A stretch of DNA of 64,000 nucleotides from Candidatus Heimdallarchaeota archaeon (GCA_030603365.1 JAUVXV010000011.1:79307-143306), one strand, 5' to 3'; positions 34,773 to 43,597 are shown, counted from the first letter of the stretch. Program-made: numbers and translations. Notes: a model not told the origin generated them from the sequence alone.

Positions 34773-35135
34773 CTAAATAGGCCAAAGTATTCCGAAGAAG
34801 ATTATGAAGAATATTAAAGGAGGTCCAATGAATCCTACTATTATCAGTACCTTCACCCAGGTCGGCATTCTATTGCGTTTTTTAGGTGGATAAGGGTACT
34901 GTTGACCTGGTACTGCATCATAAGATCCTGAAATACTTGTCACTTGTTGAACTTGTTGAGATTGATACTTTTGATAACCACTATATTGAACATTAGCGGG
35001 TTGAGCTTGAATTTGAGTATTTTTATGGTCATCTTTCATAGTTTGACCACAATTCTCACAAAATTTATTATCGCTCTTATTTCTTGCACCACAGAATTGA
35101 CAAAACATAAAGCTCATATTTCTTTCAAGATTCAT
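34773..35135 (-). CDS. N-terminal zinc ribbon, Gln-rich linker, C-terminal membrane helix
   Basis: The roughly 120-residue protein begins with a zinc ribbon (CQFCGARNKSDNKFCENCG). It continues with a Gln/Tyr/Pro-rich disordered linker (about residues 40-85) and ends in a single membrane helix (VLIIVGFIGPPLIFFIIFFG). It is the reverse order of the other ribbon-plus-membrane proteins here. It would be tail-anchored with the ribbon in the cytoplasm. ATG at 35135 is chosen because GGAAGGG lies just upstream; GTG at 35147 is in frame. Function is unknown. Confidence 0.68.
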   Translation of the reverse strand: MNLERNMSFMFCQFCGARNKSDNKFCENCGQTMKDDHKNTQIQAQPANVQYSGYQKYQSQQVQQVTSISGSYDAVPGQQYPYPPKKRNRMPTWVKVLIIVGFIGPPLIFFIIFFGILWPI

Positions 35136-35293
35136 TATCCCTTCCACATATTTAAAATCATTCTTTTATTCTTATTAATACTCAAATATGTAAAAATCTT
35201 CACAATATAATTCAAATAAATTTGCTTGCAAAACTATTTTAAAGGATTAGCAGAAGATTAGATACCATTCATGAAATAAAATGAGGAAATGAT

Positions 35294-36079
35294 TTGGTAA
35301 CTACAACTCAATCAACTGAATCACTTGCAAATCTATTCAAAATTTCTGCTGGAATTTTCATAGTATCAGCGATATTGGACATTCTGTCTGTCTATATTGC
35401 TATAGTCGGGATTTTCTATATCTGGCTAGTAGGAATGGTAATAGGATTTGCTTTTTTTGCATATGTGTTAAATAAAACAAACGAAATTTACCATGGTTCT
35501 GATAATACACTCAAAGGTGCTATGGGTGTTATTGTTCTCATGGTAATATTGGAATTAGTATTGTGGGTTGGTTTATCAAGCGGATGGGAGTTTGTGTGGA
35601 ATTTCGCAATGTTCTTGTTCTTAGGTGTTGATATCCTTAGGGGTATTGGTTTCACATTAGCTTTTATTGGATTGAAGAAGATAGATAGAAGTTTGAATAG
35701 TCCATTTTACCCAATATATGGTTGGGCACCTTTAGTATTTGAAGCACTTTTTTGGACAACTGAATCTCCAGTCGACGATATAATACTTGATGTAGAAATA
35801 TGGGTAGTTTTAGTACTACTAATAACATTGGCTGTTATGCAATTTATTAATGCAAATAAGGTAGCAGAACTTTCACCACAACCTAAACCAGTTGCACCGG
35901 GCTATTCACCATATCAACCTTATCAACAACAAACTCAAGGACCGGTTTACCAAACACAAAAACCAGTACAAGAATCACAAACAGAATTACCTATGCAAGA
36001 TACGAAATTTTGTGAACATTGTGGAGCAAAAATCGCAGCTGATGCAAAATTCTGTACAAACTGTGGTTCATCTACTTAG
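35294..36079 (+). CDS. Multi-helix membrane protein with C-terminal zinc ribbon
   Basis: The 261-residue protein has six membrane helices (about 15-185), a Pro/Gln/Tyr-rich linker and a zinc ribbon (CEHCGAKIAADAKFCTNCG). It matches the layout of the proteins at 20840 and 53033. Translation begins at TTG, eight bases after GAGG. A trailing T-rich stretch after the stop may end transcription before the radical SAM gene, which starts 95 bases on. No function is assigned; the ribbon probably recruits a cytoplasmic partner. Confidence 0.7.
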   Translation: MVTTTQSTESLANLFKISAGIFIVSAILDILSVYIAIVGIFYIWLVGMVIGFAFFAYVLNKTNEIYHGSDNTLKGAMGVIVLMVILELVLWVGLSSGWEFVWNFAMFLFLGVDILRGIGFTLAFIGLKKIDRSLNSPFYPIYGWAPLVFEALFWTTESPVDDIILDVEIWVVLVLLITLAVMQFINANKVAELSPQPKPVAPGYSPYQPYQQQTQGPVYQTQKPVQESQTELPMQDTKFCEHCGAKIAADAKFCTNCGSST

Positions 36080-36173
36080 GTTAAAGGGAATATTTTTTCT
36101 TTTCTCTTTTTCTATTTACTCATTTCGAAAAACAATTAAGCAGAAGGCTGATATTCAAGAACAATCAGTATAG

Positions 36174-37268
36174 GTGACATACTTGAATTGGTTTATTATT
36201 ACTACAAACAGATGTAATCTTTTCTGTCAGTATTGCCAGAACGAACCTCATCCTGATCTACCAATTGAACCCAATTGGGAGGTAGAACAACTAGCTCAAT
36301 TCTTAGAAAAGGATGAGAATCCAACTATCTGTTTCTATGGGGGAGAACCATTAATTTTCATAGAGCTAATTCAAGAAGTCATGGATGCAATTCCAGCTGA
36401 TCATTACACTTTACAAACCAATGGATTACTCCTTCACAAACTTCCTACTGAATATTTGAACCGGTTTTCATCAATACTTATTTCACTTGATGGGAATGAA
36501 AAAATAACCGATTATAGTAGAGGAGAAGGTACTTACAAGAAAATACTCAGGAACATAAAAGACATCAGATCAAGAGGATATAATGGAGATTTGATTGCAC
36601 GAATGGCTGTTCATGAAAAATCTGATGTTTACAAGGATGTTTTACATTTACTAAACAACAATAATTTGACATTTGATAATGTTCATTGGCAGCTGGATGT
36701 TCAGTGGGATGAAGGTATAGAAACCAGATGGAACGATTTTCCCAATTGGGTAAAATTATATAATAAAGGAATTTCAAAACTTGTCCGATATTGGCTTGAA
36801 GAAATGAGAGAAGGGAAAATTAGAGGAATAGTACCGTTTTTAGGAATTTTTAGAAATATAGTGAATGAAACTTCTACTGATTTACCTTGTGAAGCAGGAT
36901 TACGAAGTTTTGCAATAAGAACAGATGGAGTGATTACAATCTGTCCTCTTCCCCCAGAATATGAATTTACTATAATGGGAGACTTAGATTCTTCAACACC
37001 TTCACAGCTTGAGAACTCCCTGAGGATCGGAGAAAAATGTCAAGAATGTGAGGTATATGGTTTATGTGGTGGAAGATGTCTCTTCGCAGAGAAAAGTAAA
37101 CTGTGGGGAGAGGAAGGGTTCGAGATGGTCTGTGAAACAGTCAAGCATCTTATCAAAGAATTAGAAGGAATAAAAGAAGAAGTATTAGGTCTCGTAAACA
37201 ATGGAATTATCAAATTAGAGAATTTTGAATATCCAGAATATAACAATACAACAGAAATAATACCTTGA
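36174..37268 (+). CDS. Radical SAM enzyme with SPASM-like C terminus, AF1577-like
   Basis: The 364-residue protein starts with the radical SAM cluster motif CNLFCQYC (residues 14-21). It continues with a FYGGEPL glycine loop and carries C-terminal extra Cys ligands (CEAG, CPLPPEY, then CQECEVYGLCGGRC), the SPASM/twitch pattern of peptide-modifying enzymes. It resembles the AF1577 family of archaeal putative peptide-modifying radical SAM proteins, whose substrates are unknown. The GTG start follows a GTATAGG stretch. No short Cys- or Gly-rich precursor peptide is evident within a few hundred bases. Its end is six bases from the convergent regulator gene. Confidence 0.85.
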   Translation: MTYLNWFIITTNRCNLFCQYCQNEPHPDLPIEPNWEVEQLAQFLEKDENPTICFYGGEPLIFIELIQEVMDAIPADHYTLQTNGLLLHKLPTEYLNRFSSILISLDGNEKITDYSRGEGTYKKILRNIKDIRSRGYNGDLIARMAVHEKSDVYKDVLHLLNNNNLTFDNVHWQLDVQWDEGIETRWNDFPNWVKLYNKGISKLVRYWLEEMREGKIRGIVPFLGIFRNIVNETSTDLPCEAGLRSFAIRTDGVITICPLPPEYEFTIMGDLDSSTPSQLENSLRIGEKCQECEVYGLCGGRCLFAEKSKLWGEEGFEMVCETVKHLIKELEGIKEEVLGLVNNGIIKLENFEYPEYNNTTEIIP

Positions 37269-37274
37269 AGGAGA

Positions 37275-38207
37275 TCAAAGAATCCATAGACTATCTATAA
37301 TAGTAGTTTTCTCATCTTCGAATTTTCTTAATATCCCACATTTAACAAGTTCATCTAGTTCGTTTTCGACATTCTGTTTTGATGCTCTAACTTGTGAAGT
37401 AAGGGAATCAATAGGTATTCCTCCATTGCGATGCTCTTTCAAAACTACTAGAACAATCTCTCGTTGAAGAGGAGGGAGAGAAAGAATACTCATCATGTCT
37501 AGATATTCCGGTTCTTTTTGTTTCTCAAGTATAAGTTGAAGCTGTGAGGATAATCTGGATAGAGTTGAAATATTGAAATCATGTATGTCAAAGATCCAAT
37601 TAGTTAATCTTTGAATGAGTGTATCAATCTTTACTGTGTTATCATTGAATTTCTGATAATAATCTTGTGAGAAGACCATGAACAAAACTACGGGAACCTT
37701 AGCTCCCATTTCATCAAAAAGAGGGAGAAAGACGGGTTTTACCCACATTTTCACATCATCAAGATAAAAGGGTTCCAAAAACTTGTTTACGGCCTTGTTT
37801 TCATCCTCAAAATAGATATTTACGAAATTCTCTGTAAAGGTATCTAGATGGAATTGAGTAGAAGCTTCAGGTTTGATAGTTGAGAAATTCATTGTATAAC
37901 CACCATTAGCTTCTTTGTAACCAACTAAGTTGAAATCTAATCCCTCAGAAACTGGTTTATGAACCTTTTCAATTGTTATACGCAATCGAGAAGGAAGTAC
38001 TTTAGAAGAGATAAAGGGTTTGATATGACCAACAGTAATGTGCCTAGAAGAGGAGAGCTTTTTACTAAAGGGATAAGAATCATCTTTATCAATTAACTGC
38101 ACGTAACCTTCAAGTAAATCCCCAGAATCAATAAATGTTAACCAAGTAGGGATAGTAACGCGGTTTGAAGAGGTTACAGTTGACTCGAAGGTTACAGGAA
38201 GTTTCAT
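37275..38207 (-). CDS. Possible AbrB-like N-terminal and winged-helix C-terminal regulator
   Basis: The roughly 310-residue protein begins with a segment resembling SpoVT/AbrB swapped-hairpin domains (NRVTIPTWLTFIDSGDLLEGYVQLID). The central 150 residues are unrecognised and strand-rich. The last 75 residues fit a winged helix (LPPLQREIVLVVLKEHRNG, then IPIDSLTSQVRASKQNVENELDEL). It may be a transcription regulator with a ligand-sensing middle domain. ATG at 38207 is preferred over an in-frame GTG at 38216. It faces the radical SAM gene tail to tail. Confidence 0.55.
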   Translation of the reverse strand: MKLPVTFESTVTSSNRVTIPTWLTFIDSGDLLEGYVQLIDKDDSYPFSKKLSSSRHITVGHIKPFISSKVLPSRLRITIEKVHKPVSEGLDFNLVGYKEANGGYTMNFSTIKPEASTQFHLDTFTENFVNIYFEDENKAVNKFLEPFYLDDVKMWVKPVFLPLFDEMGAKVPVVLFMVFSQDYYQKFNDNTVKIDTLIQRLTNWIFDIHDFNISTLSRLSSQLQLILEKQKEPEYLDMMSILSLPPLQREIVLVVLKEHRNGGIPIDSLTSQVRASKQNVENELDELVKCGILRKFEDEKTTIIDSLWIL

Positions 38208-38287
38208 TGCAAACACTTAGTACTTGTAATAGAATATGAAGAGAAAAACATTTGAAGATAAAAATTTTTGGCTATCATTGCTAAAAG

Positions 38288-39025
38288 CTACTCTGAGGAT
38301 TTCGTGTCTTTGGTAGGAGGTTCAAATCCTTTCTTAAAGGGTTTATAGGAGCGATCAAAAACTCTCTTCTGGGCTAAATAGATTAATGCAATGACATAAA
38401 GAATGAAGTTAATTAGAGGGATGAAGTAACCCCAAACTCCAATTGCAATTACGAAGCTAAAAATGCCAAATAGGAGTAAGAAAATCAGCTCAGCATGTTT
38501 AGCAGTAGCAGTTGTAAAAGGTAAAAGTAAATCAGCAAAATCTGGTAAGCCAAAATATACAAAGCAGATGATAAGATAGACAATAATATAATATCCAGCT
38601 GAAAAATCTACCCAATCAAAGAAATTCTTGAAATCTTGGTTGAAGATAAGAAGAAGAATAACGACTACGAAATTCATTAAGGGAGCTATACCAATTAAGA
38701 AAGCATGATAAACATTTTTCAAATCTCCAGACAAGCTCTGACTAGTTACATCTCTTAATGTCATCGACATATGGAAACTAACTTTCACATCATAACCCAG
38801 CAGTCTTATCATTAAAGAATGCCAAAGCATATGGCACCAGCTTCCAGGGAAAAAGATAATATTCAAATATTTCTTGATATCTTTGAAGAGCCAGTCGGTG
38901 AGAATATCCCAGAGTAATTTTGTCATGAAAAGTGCGAAGATTGCAAGGAAAGTAATCCTTGCAGCTCCAGTGAAAACGCCGACTAAAGCTTCATACGTGT
39001 CGACTATTATTGGAGGTACAGCCAT
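38288..39025 (-). CDS. Membrane protein with M50-like HxxxH motif
   Basis: This roughly 245-residue protein has five to six membrane helices and a conserved-looking block FFPGSWCHMLWHSLMIRLLGYDV. The paired His residues sit as in site-2-protease-like zincins, but the Glu of HExxH is missing. A later PDFADLLLP could correspond to the family's NPDG/Asp motif. It may be an inactive or atypical M50-like protein, or a different metal-binding membrane protein. ATG at 39025 follows GGAGTAGGA; the gene overlaps the upstream gene by 35 bases in another frame, so expression is probably coupled. The charged tail ends in KDTKSSE. Confidence 0.55.
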   Translation of the reverse strand: MAVPPIIVDTYEALVGVFTGAARITFLAIFALFMTKLLWDILTDWLFKDIKKYLNIIFFPGSWCHMLWHSLMIRLLGYDVKVSFHMSMTLRDVTSQSLSGDLKNVYHAFLIGIAPLMNFVVVILLLIFNQDFKNFFDWVDFSAGYYIIVYLIICFVYFGLPDFADLLLPFTTATAKHAELIFLLLFGIFSFVIAIGVWGYFIPLINFILYVIALIYLAQKRVFDRSYKPFKKGFEPPTKDTKSSE

Positions 39026-39875
39026 AGTTCCTACTCCTCTCATCCACGTTAAAACCCAAACCCAAACTACCGTTCTTATTCATCTTTTTAAGAGTTGAAC
39101 GATATCGATAGATCTTCCTCTTAAGAAGTTCTATATTCAGTTTATAGTGGTTCTCTATAAACACCCAGTATGCACGGATTAGCCCATTATCAGAAAGATA
39201 GTATGGTAAGAGAGAAGAAACAATAACTAATGCTGCATCTTCAACATCTATTCGAGGAATGATCCGATCATCTATCAAATCAAAGGCTTTCTCTTGTAAT
39301 TTACTGAGAGTTATTTCCTTATCAGGGAAGTATAAAATAACCTCGCTAACTACTTGAGCAACCTTACTCTTTAGTAAAGGACTAAAAACATTATTCCTCT
39401 TACGTTGAATATAACCAGCAGCAAGAAGCTCTGATTGTGTTTGTTTCATTGCAAAATAACTGAATATTTTACCTCTCTGCATTCCCAGAAGATCTCTAAC
39501 AGTATCAATATGATTTGGAGAGAGTTTAGAACCTACCAAAGAAAGCCGAAAATCAAGCAAAGCTAAATAGTAATTAGCTATGTGATTTTTAGTGAAGTAC
39601 CTATTAGAACCATAGTCTTCCAAAAAGTCAGGAAGAAGACGTTGGAACTGAATGGTAACATCAGTGATAAGCTTACTTGGAAAGAATTCTAGGAAAATGT
39701 TCGAAAGCTGAGTAGCAAAATCCATAATCCTATTGATACGATCTTCTTCAGGGTCAACAAAGTAGCTTTTGATTATGCTAGCCTTGCGTAATCCTGGTGC
39801 AAGAATTTGTGATAAATCGTGAGTGCTCAGGAAACTCCCGAGCTCCTCAGTTTGTTGTATTGATGCCACGCTCAT
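38991..39875 (-). CDS. Hypothetical helical protein
   Basis: The roughly 295-residue protein is almost all helix, with no membrane segment. Two segments (about 105-165 and 210-275) have the spacing of cyclin-like five-helix bundles, so a remote link to TFIIB-type folds is possible but weak. It ends in a basic region (YRYRSTLKKMNK). The ATG at 39875 lies seven bases after GGTG, and an ATTTATAAG box is about 45 bases upstream on this strand. It overlaps the next gene (membrane protein), which suggests the two work together. Confidence 0.5.
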   Translation of the reverse strand: MSVASIQQTEELGSFLSTHDLSQILAPGLRKASIIKSYFVDPEEDRINRIMDFATQLSNIFLEFFPSKLITDVTIQFQRLLPDFLEDYGSNRYFTKNHIANYYLALLDFRLSLVGSKLSPNHIDTVRDLLGMQRGKIFSYFAMKQTQSELLAAGYIQRKRNNVFSPLLKSKVAQVVSEVILYFPDKEITLSKLQEKAFDLIDDRIIPRIDVEDAALVIVSSLLPYYLSDNGLIRAYWVFIENHYKLNIELLKRKIYRYRSTLKKMNKNGSLGLGFNVDERSRNYGCTSNNSRHV

Positions 39876-39983
39876 AATGGACACCTAAGCCATGTCTAAT
39901 TGTCCACAAGGTGCCTTCTTATAAATCACTTAGCACAAAAGTTGCAGTTAGGTTGCAGTTTTAGTCAAAAAATTTTTGTGGGG

Positions 39984-39991
39984 TTTATATA
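39984..39991 (+). promoter_or_regulatory. TATA box for the gene at 40044
   Basis: TTTATATA lies 53-60 bases before the ATG at 40044, giving a leader of roughly 30 bases. It argues against the longer frame that starts at 39900, which would begin upstream of this promoter. Confidence 0.5.
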
Positions 39992-40043
39992 CTCACTCCC
40001 TTACTCCAAAAAGTTTTTCAGCATCTCCAACAGAGTAATTTTG

Positions 40044-40484
40044 ATGAAACTATCAATATCTATCAAACGATTAGTTTTTGCGTTTTTAGGGTTTAGTTTA
40101 GGTTTACAACCTGTTTGGATTTTCTTTTGGTTATATCAAAATCAAATGCTAGAGTCCATCCATATACTGGTTTTGTGTTTAATGTTTATGCTTCCGGGAG
40201 GGTTGATTACAGGACTAATTCCTATGAAATTCTTGGATGGAGTCGTATCATCTATAATTCTTGGTATTTTATCCTACTTTCTTTCTTTCATTATCTGGGA
40301 TATAAGTTCATGGTCTATCAATGAGTTCTTGAAAATACTTATCTTTCCAATATCTGTAGTGATTGGAGGTAATATTGGAGCTGCAATTAGACTCTACATC
40401 AATAAAATATTCTTGAAGTATAAAGAGAAGAAAGAAATGACTGAAGACATCAACAGTTCTAACAAAAACGACTTAGATAGGTAG
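40044..40484 (+). CDS. Small membrane protein
   Basis: The 146-residue protein has four membrane helices (about 8-28, 36-58, 62-85, 98-120) and a charged cytoplasmic tail (KYKEKKEMTEDINSSNKND). Glycine-rich helix contacts (MLPGGLITGLIP, VIGGNIGAAIRL) suggest tight packing or oligomers. It is not recognised. A longer frame from 39900 would add a non-hydrophobic leader and start before the TATA box, so it was not used. It stands alone before a pseudogene-containing gap. Confidence 0.55.
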   Translation: MKLSISIKRLVFAFLGFSLGLQPVWIFFWLYQNQMLESIHILVLCLMFMLPGGLITGLIPMKFLDGVVSSIILGILSYFLSFIIWDISSWSINEFLKILIFPISVVIGGNIGAAIRLYINKIFLKYKEKKEMTEDINSSNKNDLDR

Positions 40485-40556
40485 TAGATAGAATTTTTCA
40501 CATTATAAAAACTCCAACAGCATAAAAATGAGGAGACAGGTAAAATAGCTACAGAC

Positions 40557-40825
40557 ATGTGGAATAAAATCGAATTTGCTAAAGAGAAAAGATCCATACT
40601 AGGACAGTCAAGAAGGTGATTCTCTTGTTATTGAAAAATTACTGGGATTCTAGCTAAACACGCACTGGTTTGGGAGGAACTGGAGGAGCTTTCAAAAATC
40701 GCTTTAAGCACTAAATTTGATTTGGAAACTGTTGTAGCTTCAAGTGATAGAGACCAACCATTAGATTACTCAAGTCATTTTATCTTAAATCAGTTTGTAG
40801 ATAGTGTTTTTTTGCGTAAAAAGTA
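40557..40825 (+). pseudogene. Small gene broken by two single-base frameshifts
   Basis: From the ATG at 40557 the frame reads MWNKIEFAKEKRSILG and stops after a shift. Deleting one G near 40603 and adding one G near 40654 rejoins a coherent sequence of about 90 residues (IEKLLGILAKHALVWEELEE ... FDLETVVASSDRDQPLDYSS ... FILNQFVDSVFLRKK). Amino-acid composition is natural throughout. Only its last ~20 codons recur upstream of the second TPR gene. The family is not recognised. Confidence 0.5.
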
Positions 40826-40848
40826 GAAAAATGATAACAAAAAAGGAA

Positions 40849-40929
40849 GTTGATTTCTACAGGGAAAGAAGAGGAAGAACCTACTTTTGAAGAATTGTTT
40901 AAAAACTACGTGATAGACTTTGGAGTGTA
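40849..40929 (+). pseudogene. N-terminal gene fragment, dispersed copy
   Basis: From TTG at 40849 the frame reads MISTGKEEEEPTFEEL and then FKNYVIDFGV before a stop. It is the same fragment as at 23954-24016 and 43502-43597, here with the longer (four extra bases) form. Confidence 0.4.
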
Positions 40930-40999
40930 AGAAAACAAACTGTCAACACTTTTTCTTTTATTCTTCTCTGAATTTCTTTTTCCCTTTTTCTCAAAAGAG

Positions 41000-41008
41000 T
41001 TATAATCT
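41000..41008 (+). promoter_or_regulatory. TATA box of first TPR gene (duplicated)
   Basis: GTTATAATC lies about 35 bases before the GTG start. The same element precedes the second TPR gene at 43666-43674 and a similar one precedes the third at 45712-45720, so the promoter moved with the gene. Confidence 0.45.
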
Positions 41009-41038
41009 AGCTTTAGTATCATTTAATGATTCATAAAG

Positions 41039-43009
41039 GTGGGTTATCTGACTCCGTCATTGGAAAAGGAACTAGAGAACCTTGAAACAGCAATCTTTCA
41101 AGGCAAATATACTGAAGCTATGGAAAGGATAGAAGAAATTCTTAAAACCGAAGATATCACTTTAGAAAACAAAGTTAGAGCTCTAAATCTTAGAAGTTTA
41201 ATTGAATTCTTCTTGGGAATTTTCATATTTGAACCAGAACGATTTAAAACCGCTCATGCTTTAGATTTAGAAGCTTATGAAGAGGCCTTAAAAATTGACA
41301 ATCCTACGCTTCTTTTTACTGCAACAATGTTTCTCTCATGGAGTAATTATAGACTTTCAATTTATAAGCATAGTAGAAAATTACGCCAAAAACTAGAGAG
41401 TACTTATGAAAGAATATGTTTAGAAGATCCAAGTGAAGCAAAGAGATTAGAACCGCTCTGGCTTATTCTTGAAGCATTACAATATACAATTCGAGCATTT
41501 CGTGGAGAACCAGTCCCTGAGGATCACTTTGAAGAGGGTATAAAACTGACAGAAGAAGCCATGAAACTTTCAGAAGAAGTAAATAATCTTTTTGCTAGAC
41601 AAGGGAGTATAAGTAATCTCATAGTTTACTATTTTAGAACTGGAAGAAGGGAAGAACAATATAGTTACATCATTAAGCTTTTAGATTTTTGGGAAGAATT
41701 AGGAAACAAATATGCTGTAGCTCACGTACTAAGTATACTTGGGGGCTTCCATTATGATAATGGTGAGTATGAGTTATATTTAGATTACATGACTAAGAGA
41801 TTGCGTATCTGGGAAGAACTAAAGAATGAAACAGGGATAGCTTCTCACAATATTGAAATGGGAGCTTATTATGAGTCTCAAAGAAAATATGATAAGACAC
41901 TAGAATACTATAAGAAAGCTCTTGACTATTTCTCAACAAAAGAAGATTTACTGAGAGTTTCTTATATTTCTCAAAACATAGGTTATGTCTGTAGATTGAA
42001 AGGAGATTTACTTCAAGCTTTGGAATTCACAAAGAAAGTATTTGATTATTGCAATGAAACGAAATATGAAGGTTGGTGGAATATTCTTCCTAATTTATCA
42101 GCGATCTATTTGCTTATGGGTGATCTCGATAAAGCACTCCATTATGAGGAAGAAAATCTGAATCTCCATAAGACTACAAGTTATGCTCATGATACTGCTT
42201 TTTCACTATCTAGAATCTGTATGATCTATTGGCAAAAAGGATTTGAAGATAAAGCAATATCTGATGCTCAAAAAAGTTTGAAGTTATTCGAAGAAATAGA
42301 AAACCCTCTATGGACAGGTAATATTCTTGCTGATCTAATTTTCTTTACTTCAGAGAAGTCTGACATAGATCTAGCTAGAAGTTATTTGGAAAGATTGGAA
42401 CAAATCGCAGAAGATTCAAAAGATACCAATCTAAGACTAGAACTCAATTTTTCTGAAGCTTTGATTCTTAAAAACAGTTCTAATTCAAGAGATAGACTTC
42501 GAGCTGAATTATTGTTTGAGAATCTACTAAGAGAAGAATTGACTTTTGCTTTCCGAATAAAGGTTCTAGTATCATTATGTGAGCTAATACTTCAGGAAAT
42601 AAGTGTAACAAATGAAGTAGAGAGTTTTGCAAATCTAAAGAAGTATACTGAGGAACTATTCTCTCTCGCATCTGACAACAATTCATATTTGATTAAGTGT
42701 CAGACTCTTATCCTACAATCAAAATTAGCGCTTGTGGAGCTAAAGAAAACTCAAGCAGAAAACTTACTTGAAGAAGCAATGAAAATAGCAACTGAAGCGA
42801 AATTAGACAGATTGAAAAAAGTAATTTGGAAGGAACAAAGTAATTTTGATTCAATAAGAGAGATAATAATGAAACTAGATAGTAGCGCAAGAATTACAGA
42901 GAAGCTTGAGTTACTAAAAGTTGAGAAAGGTATCAATAAAATCAAAAGAACAACTACAACTGAATCCATCATCGCTGACACGCCAATACCTCTAAAATCA
43001 CATATCTAG
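41039..43009 (+). CDS. TPR-repeat protein, tandem paralogue 1
   Basis: The 656-residue soluble protein is helical throughout with TPR-type repeats (clear examples near residues 215-410, such as IEMGAYYESQRKYDKTLEYYKKALDYF). It ends in a basic tail (GINKIKRTTTTESIIADTP). It has no signal peptide or enzyme domain and is probably a scaffold. About three quarters of residues match the next gene, and the third paralogue at 45762 is more distant. Translation starts at GTG just after AAAGGTG with a very short leader. It belongs to a duplicated ~2.3-kb unit. The partner that would bind the TPR groove is not evident. Confidence 0.85.
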   Translation: MGYLTPSLEKELENLETAIFQGKYTEAMERIEEILKTEDITLENKVRALNLRSLIEFFLGIFIFEPERFKTAHALDLEAYEEALKIDNPTLLFTATMFLSWSNYRLSIYKHSRKLRQKLESTYERICLEDPSEAKRLEPLWLILEALQYTIRAFRGEPVPEDHFEEGIKLTEEAMKLSEEVNNLFARQGSISNLIVYYFRTGRREEQYSYIIKLLDFWEELGNKYAVAHVLSILGGFHYDNGEYELYLDYMTKRLRIWEELKNETGIASHNIEMGAYYESQRKYDKTLEYYKKALDYFSTKEDLLRVSYISQNIGYVCRLKGDLLQALEFTKKVFDYCNETKYEGWWNILPNLSAIYLLMGDLDKALHYEEENLNLHKTTSYAHDTAFSLSRICMIYWQKGFEDKAISDAQKSLKLFEEIENPLWTGNILADLIFFTSEKSDIDLARSYLERLEQIAEDSKDTNLRLELNFSEALILKNSSNSRDRLRAELLFENLLREELTFAFRIKVLVSLCELILQEISVTNEVESFANLKKYTEELFSLASDNNSYLIKCQTLILQSKLALVELKKTQAENLLEEAMKIATEAKLDRLKKVIWKEQSNFDSIREIIMKLDSSARITEKLELLKVEKGINKIKRTTTTESIIADTPIPLKSHI

Positions 43010-43063
43010 AGAAAAACTACTACCAACATGACTAAATCAAAAAAAGAAGGATATAGAAGAAAA

Positions 43064-43433
43064 TTATTTTCTCTTCTTTCTAATTAAAATTATGCTTATA
43101 GAAACCACTGAAGCTATGAGTATTCCTGCTGTTGAGTAACTCAACTTGCGTGTTGATGAAGTAGGATTGACTGAGTCATCTACTGTGAAAGTAAAGACCA
43201 TCTCTTCCATTTGACCCTTATCATGCATTAGACGAATGGAAATATTACGAACTCCTTCAGGTCCAGGTAATGTTACTTCATAAGGTGAGCTAAGTGGGTT
43301 GTATGGATCAGCATCGATTCTATATTCAACTGAAGCTATGTCAACTGTATCTATATCAAAGCCGATTACTGTATCAGAATGGACTGCTTCAAAGTTTGTA
43401 TGAGAAGTTAGAGTTACAACCTCGCTGACTTTA
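43064..43433 (-). pseudogene. 3' remnant of a subtilisin-like protease gene
   Basis: The frame encodes the C-terminal ~120 residues of a paralogue of the protease at 49499: SEVVTLTSHTNF, LPGPEG, FTFTVDD, then an STAGILIASVVSISIILI membrane anchor and RKKRK tail. It lacks the signal peptide and the whole catalytic domain. Similarity to the intact protease begins exactly where the duplicated TPR block ends (43433/43434), so the duplication or insertion cut the gene. A TTG at 43444 inside the block could start a short product, but this is unlikely to be functional. Confidence 0.75.
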
Positions 43434-43501
43434 AGATTACTCAAGTCATTTTATCTTAAATCAGTATGTAGATAGTGTTTTTTTGCGTAAAAAGTAGAAA
43501 A

Positions 43502-43597
43502 ATGATAACAAAAAAGAAAGATGATTTCTATGGGGAAGAGGAAGAACCTAGTTTTGAAGAATTGTTTAAAAACTACGTGATAGACTTTGGAGTGTAA
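43502..43597 (+). CDS. Possible 31-residue microprotein
   Basis: An uninterrupted frame from ATG encodes MITKKKDDFYGEEEEPSFEE followed by LFKNYVIDFGV. The corresponding DNA in the first copy is frameshifted by four extra bases, and the older copy at 23954 shares the longer form. The open frame here may therefore be an accident of a deletion rather than a conserved gene. No promoter of its own is clear. Confidence 0.25.
   Translation: MITKKKDDFYGEEEEPSFEELFKNYVIDFGV

Larger units (their letters stand above)
40485..41038. other. Gap with gene remains and the duplicated promoter block
   Basis: These 554 bases contain a frameshifted small gene (40557-40825), an acidic N-terminal fragment (40849-40929) and the TATA box of the first TPR gene (41000-41008). 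From 40763 onward the sequence is repeated near 43434 as the left end of a duplicated block. Confidence 0.6.
40763..43025. repeat. Tandem duplication, copy 1
   Basis: The block starting AGATTACTCAAGTC at 40763 matches the block starting at 43434 almost base for base through the promoter. The match continues, at lower identity, through the whole TPR gene. The copies part shortly after the TPR stop codon. The unit is about 2.3 kb. Confidence 0.75.

Noticed and set aside
38319..38329. GGTTCAAATCC resembling a tRNA T-arm
   Set aside because: It lies inside the coding sequence of the membrane protein gene, and no acceptor or anticodon stems surround it.
41026..41038. ATG upstream of the first TPR gene
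   Set aside because: It is out of frame with the TPR protein; GTG at 41039 is the start shared by both duplicates.
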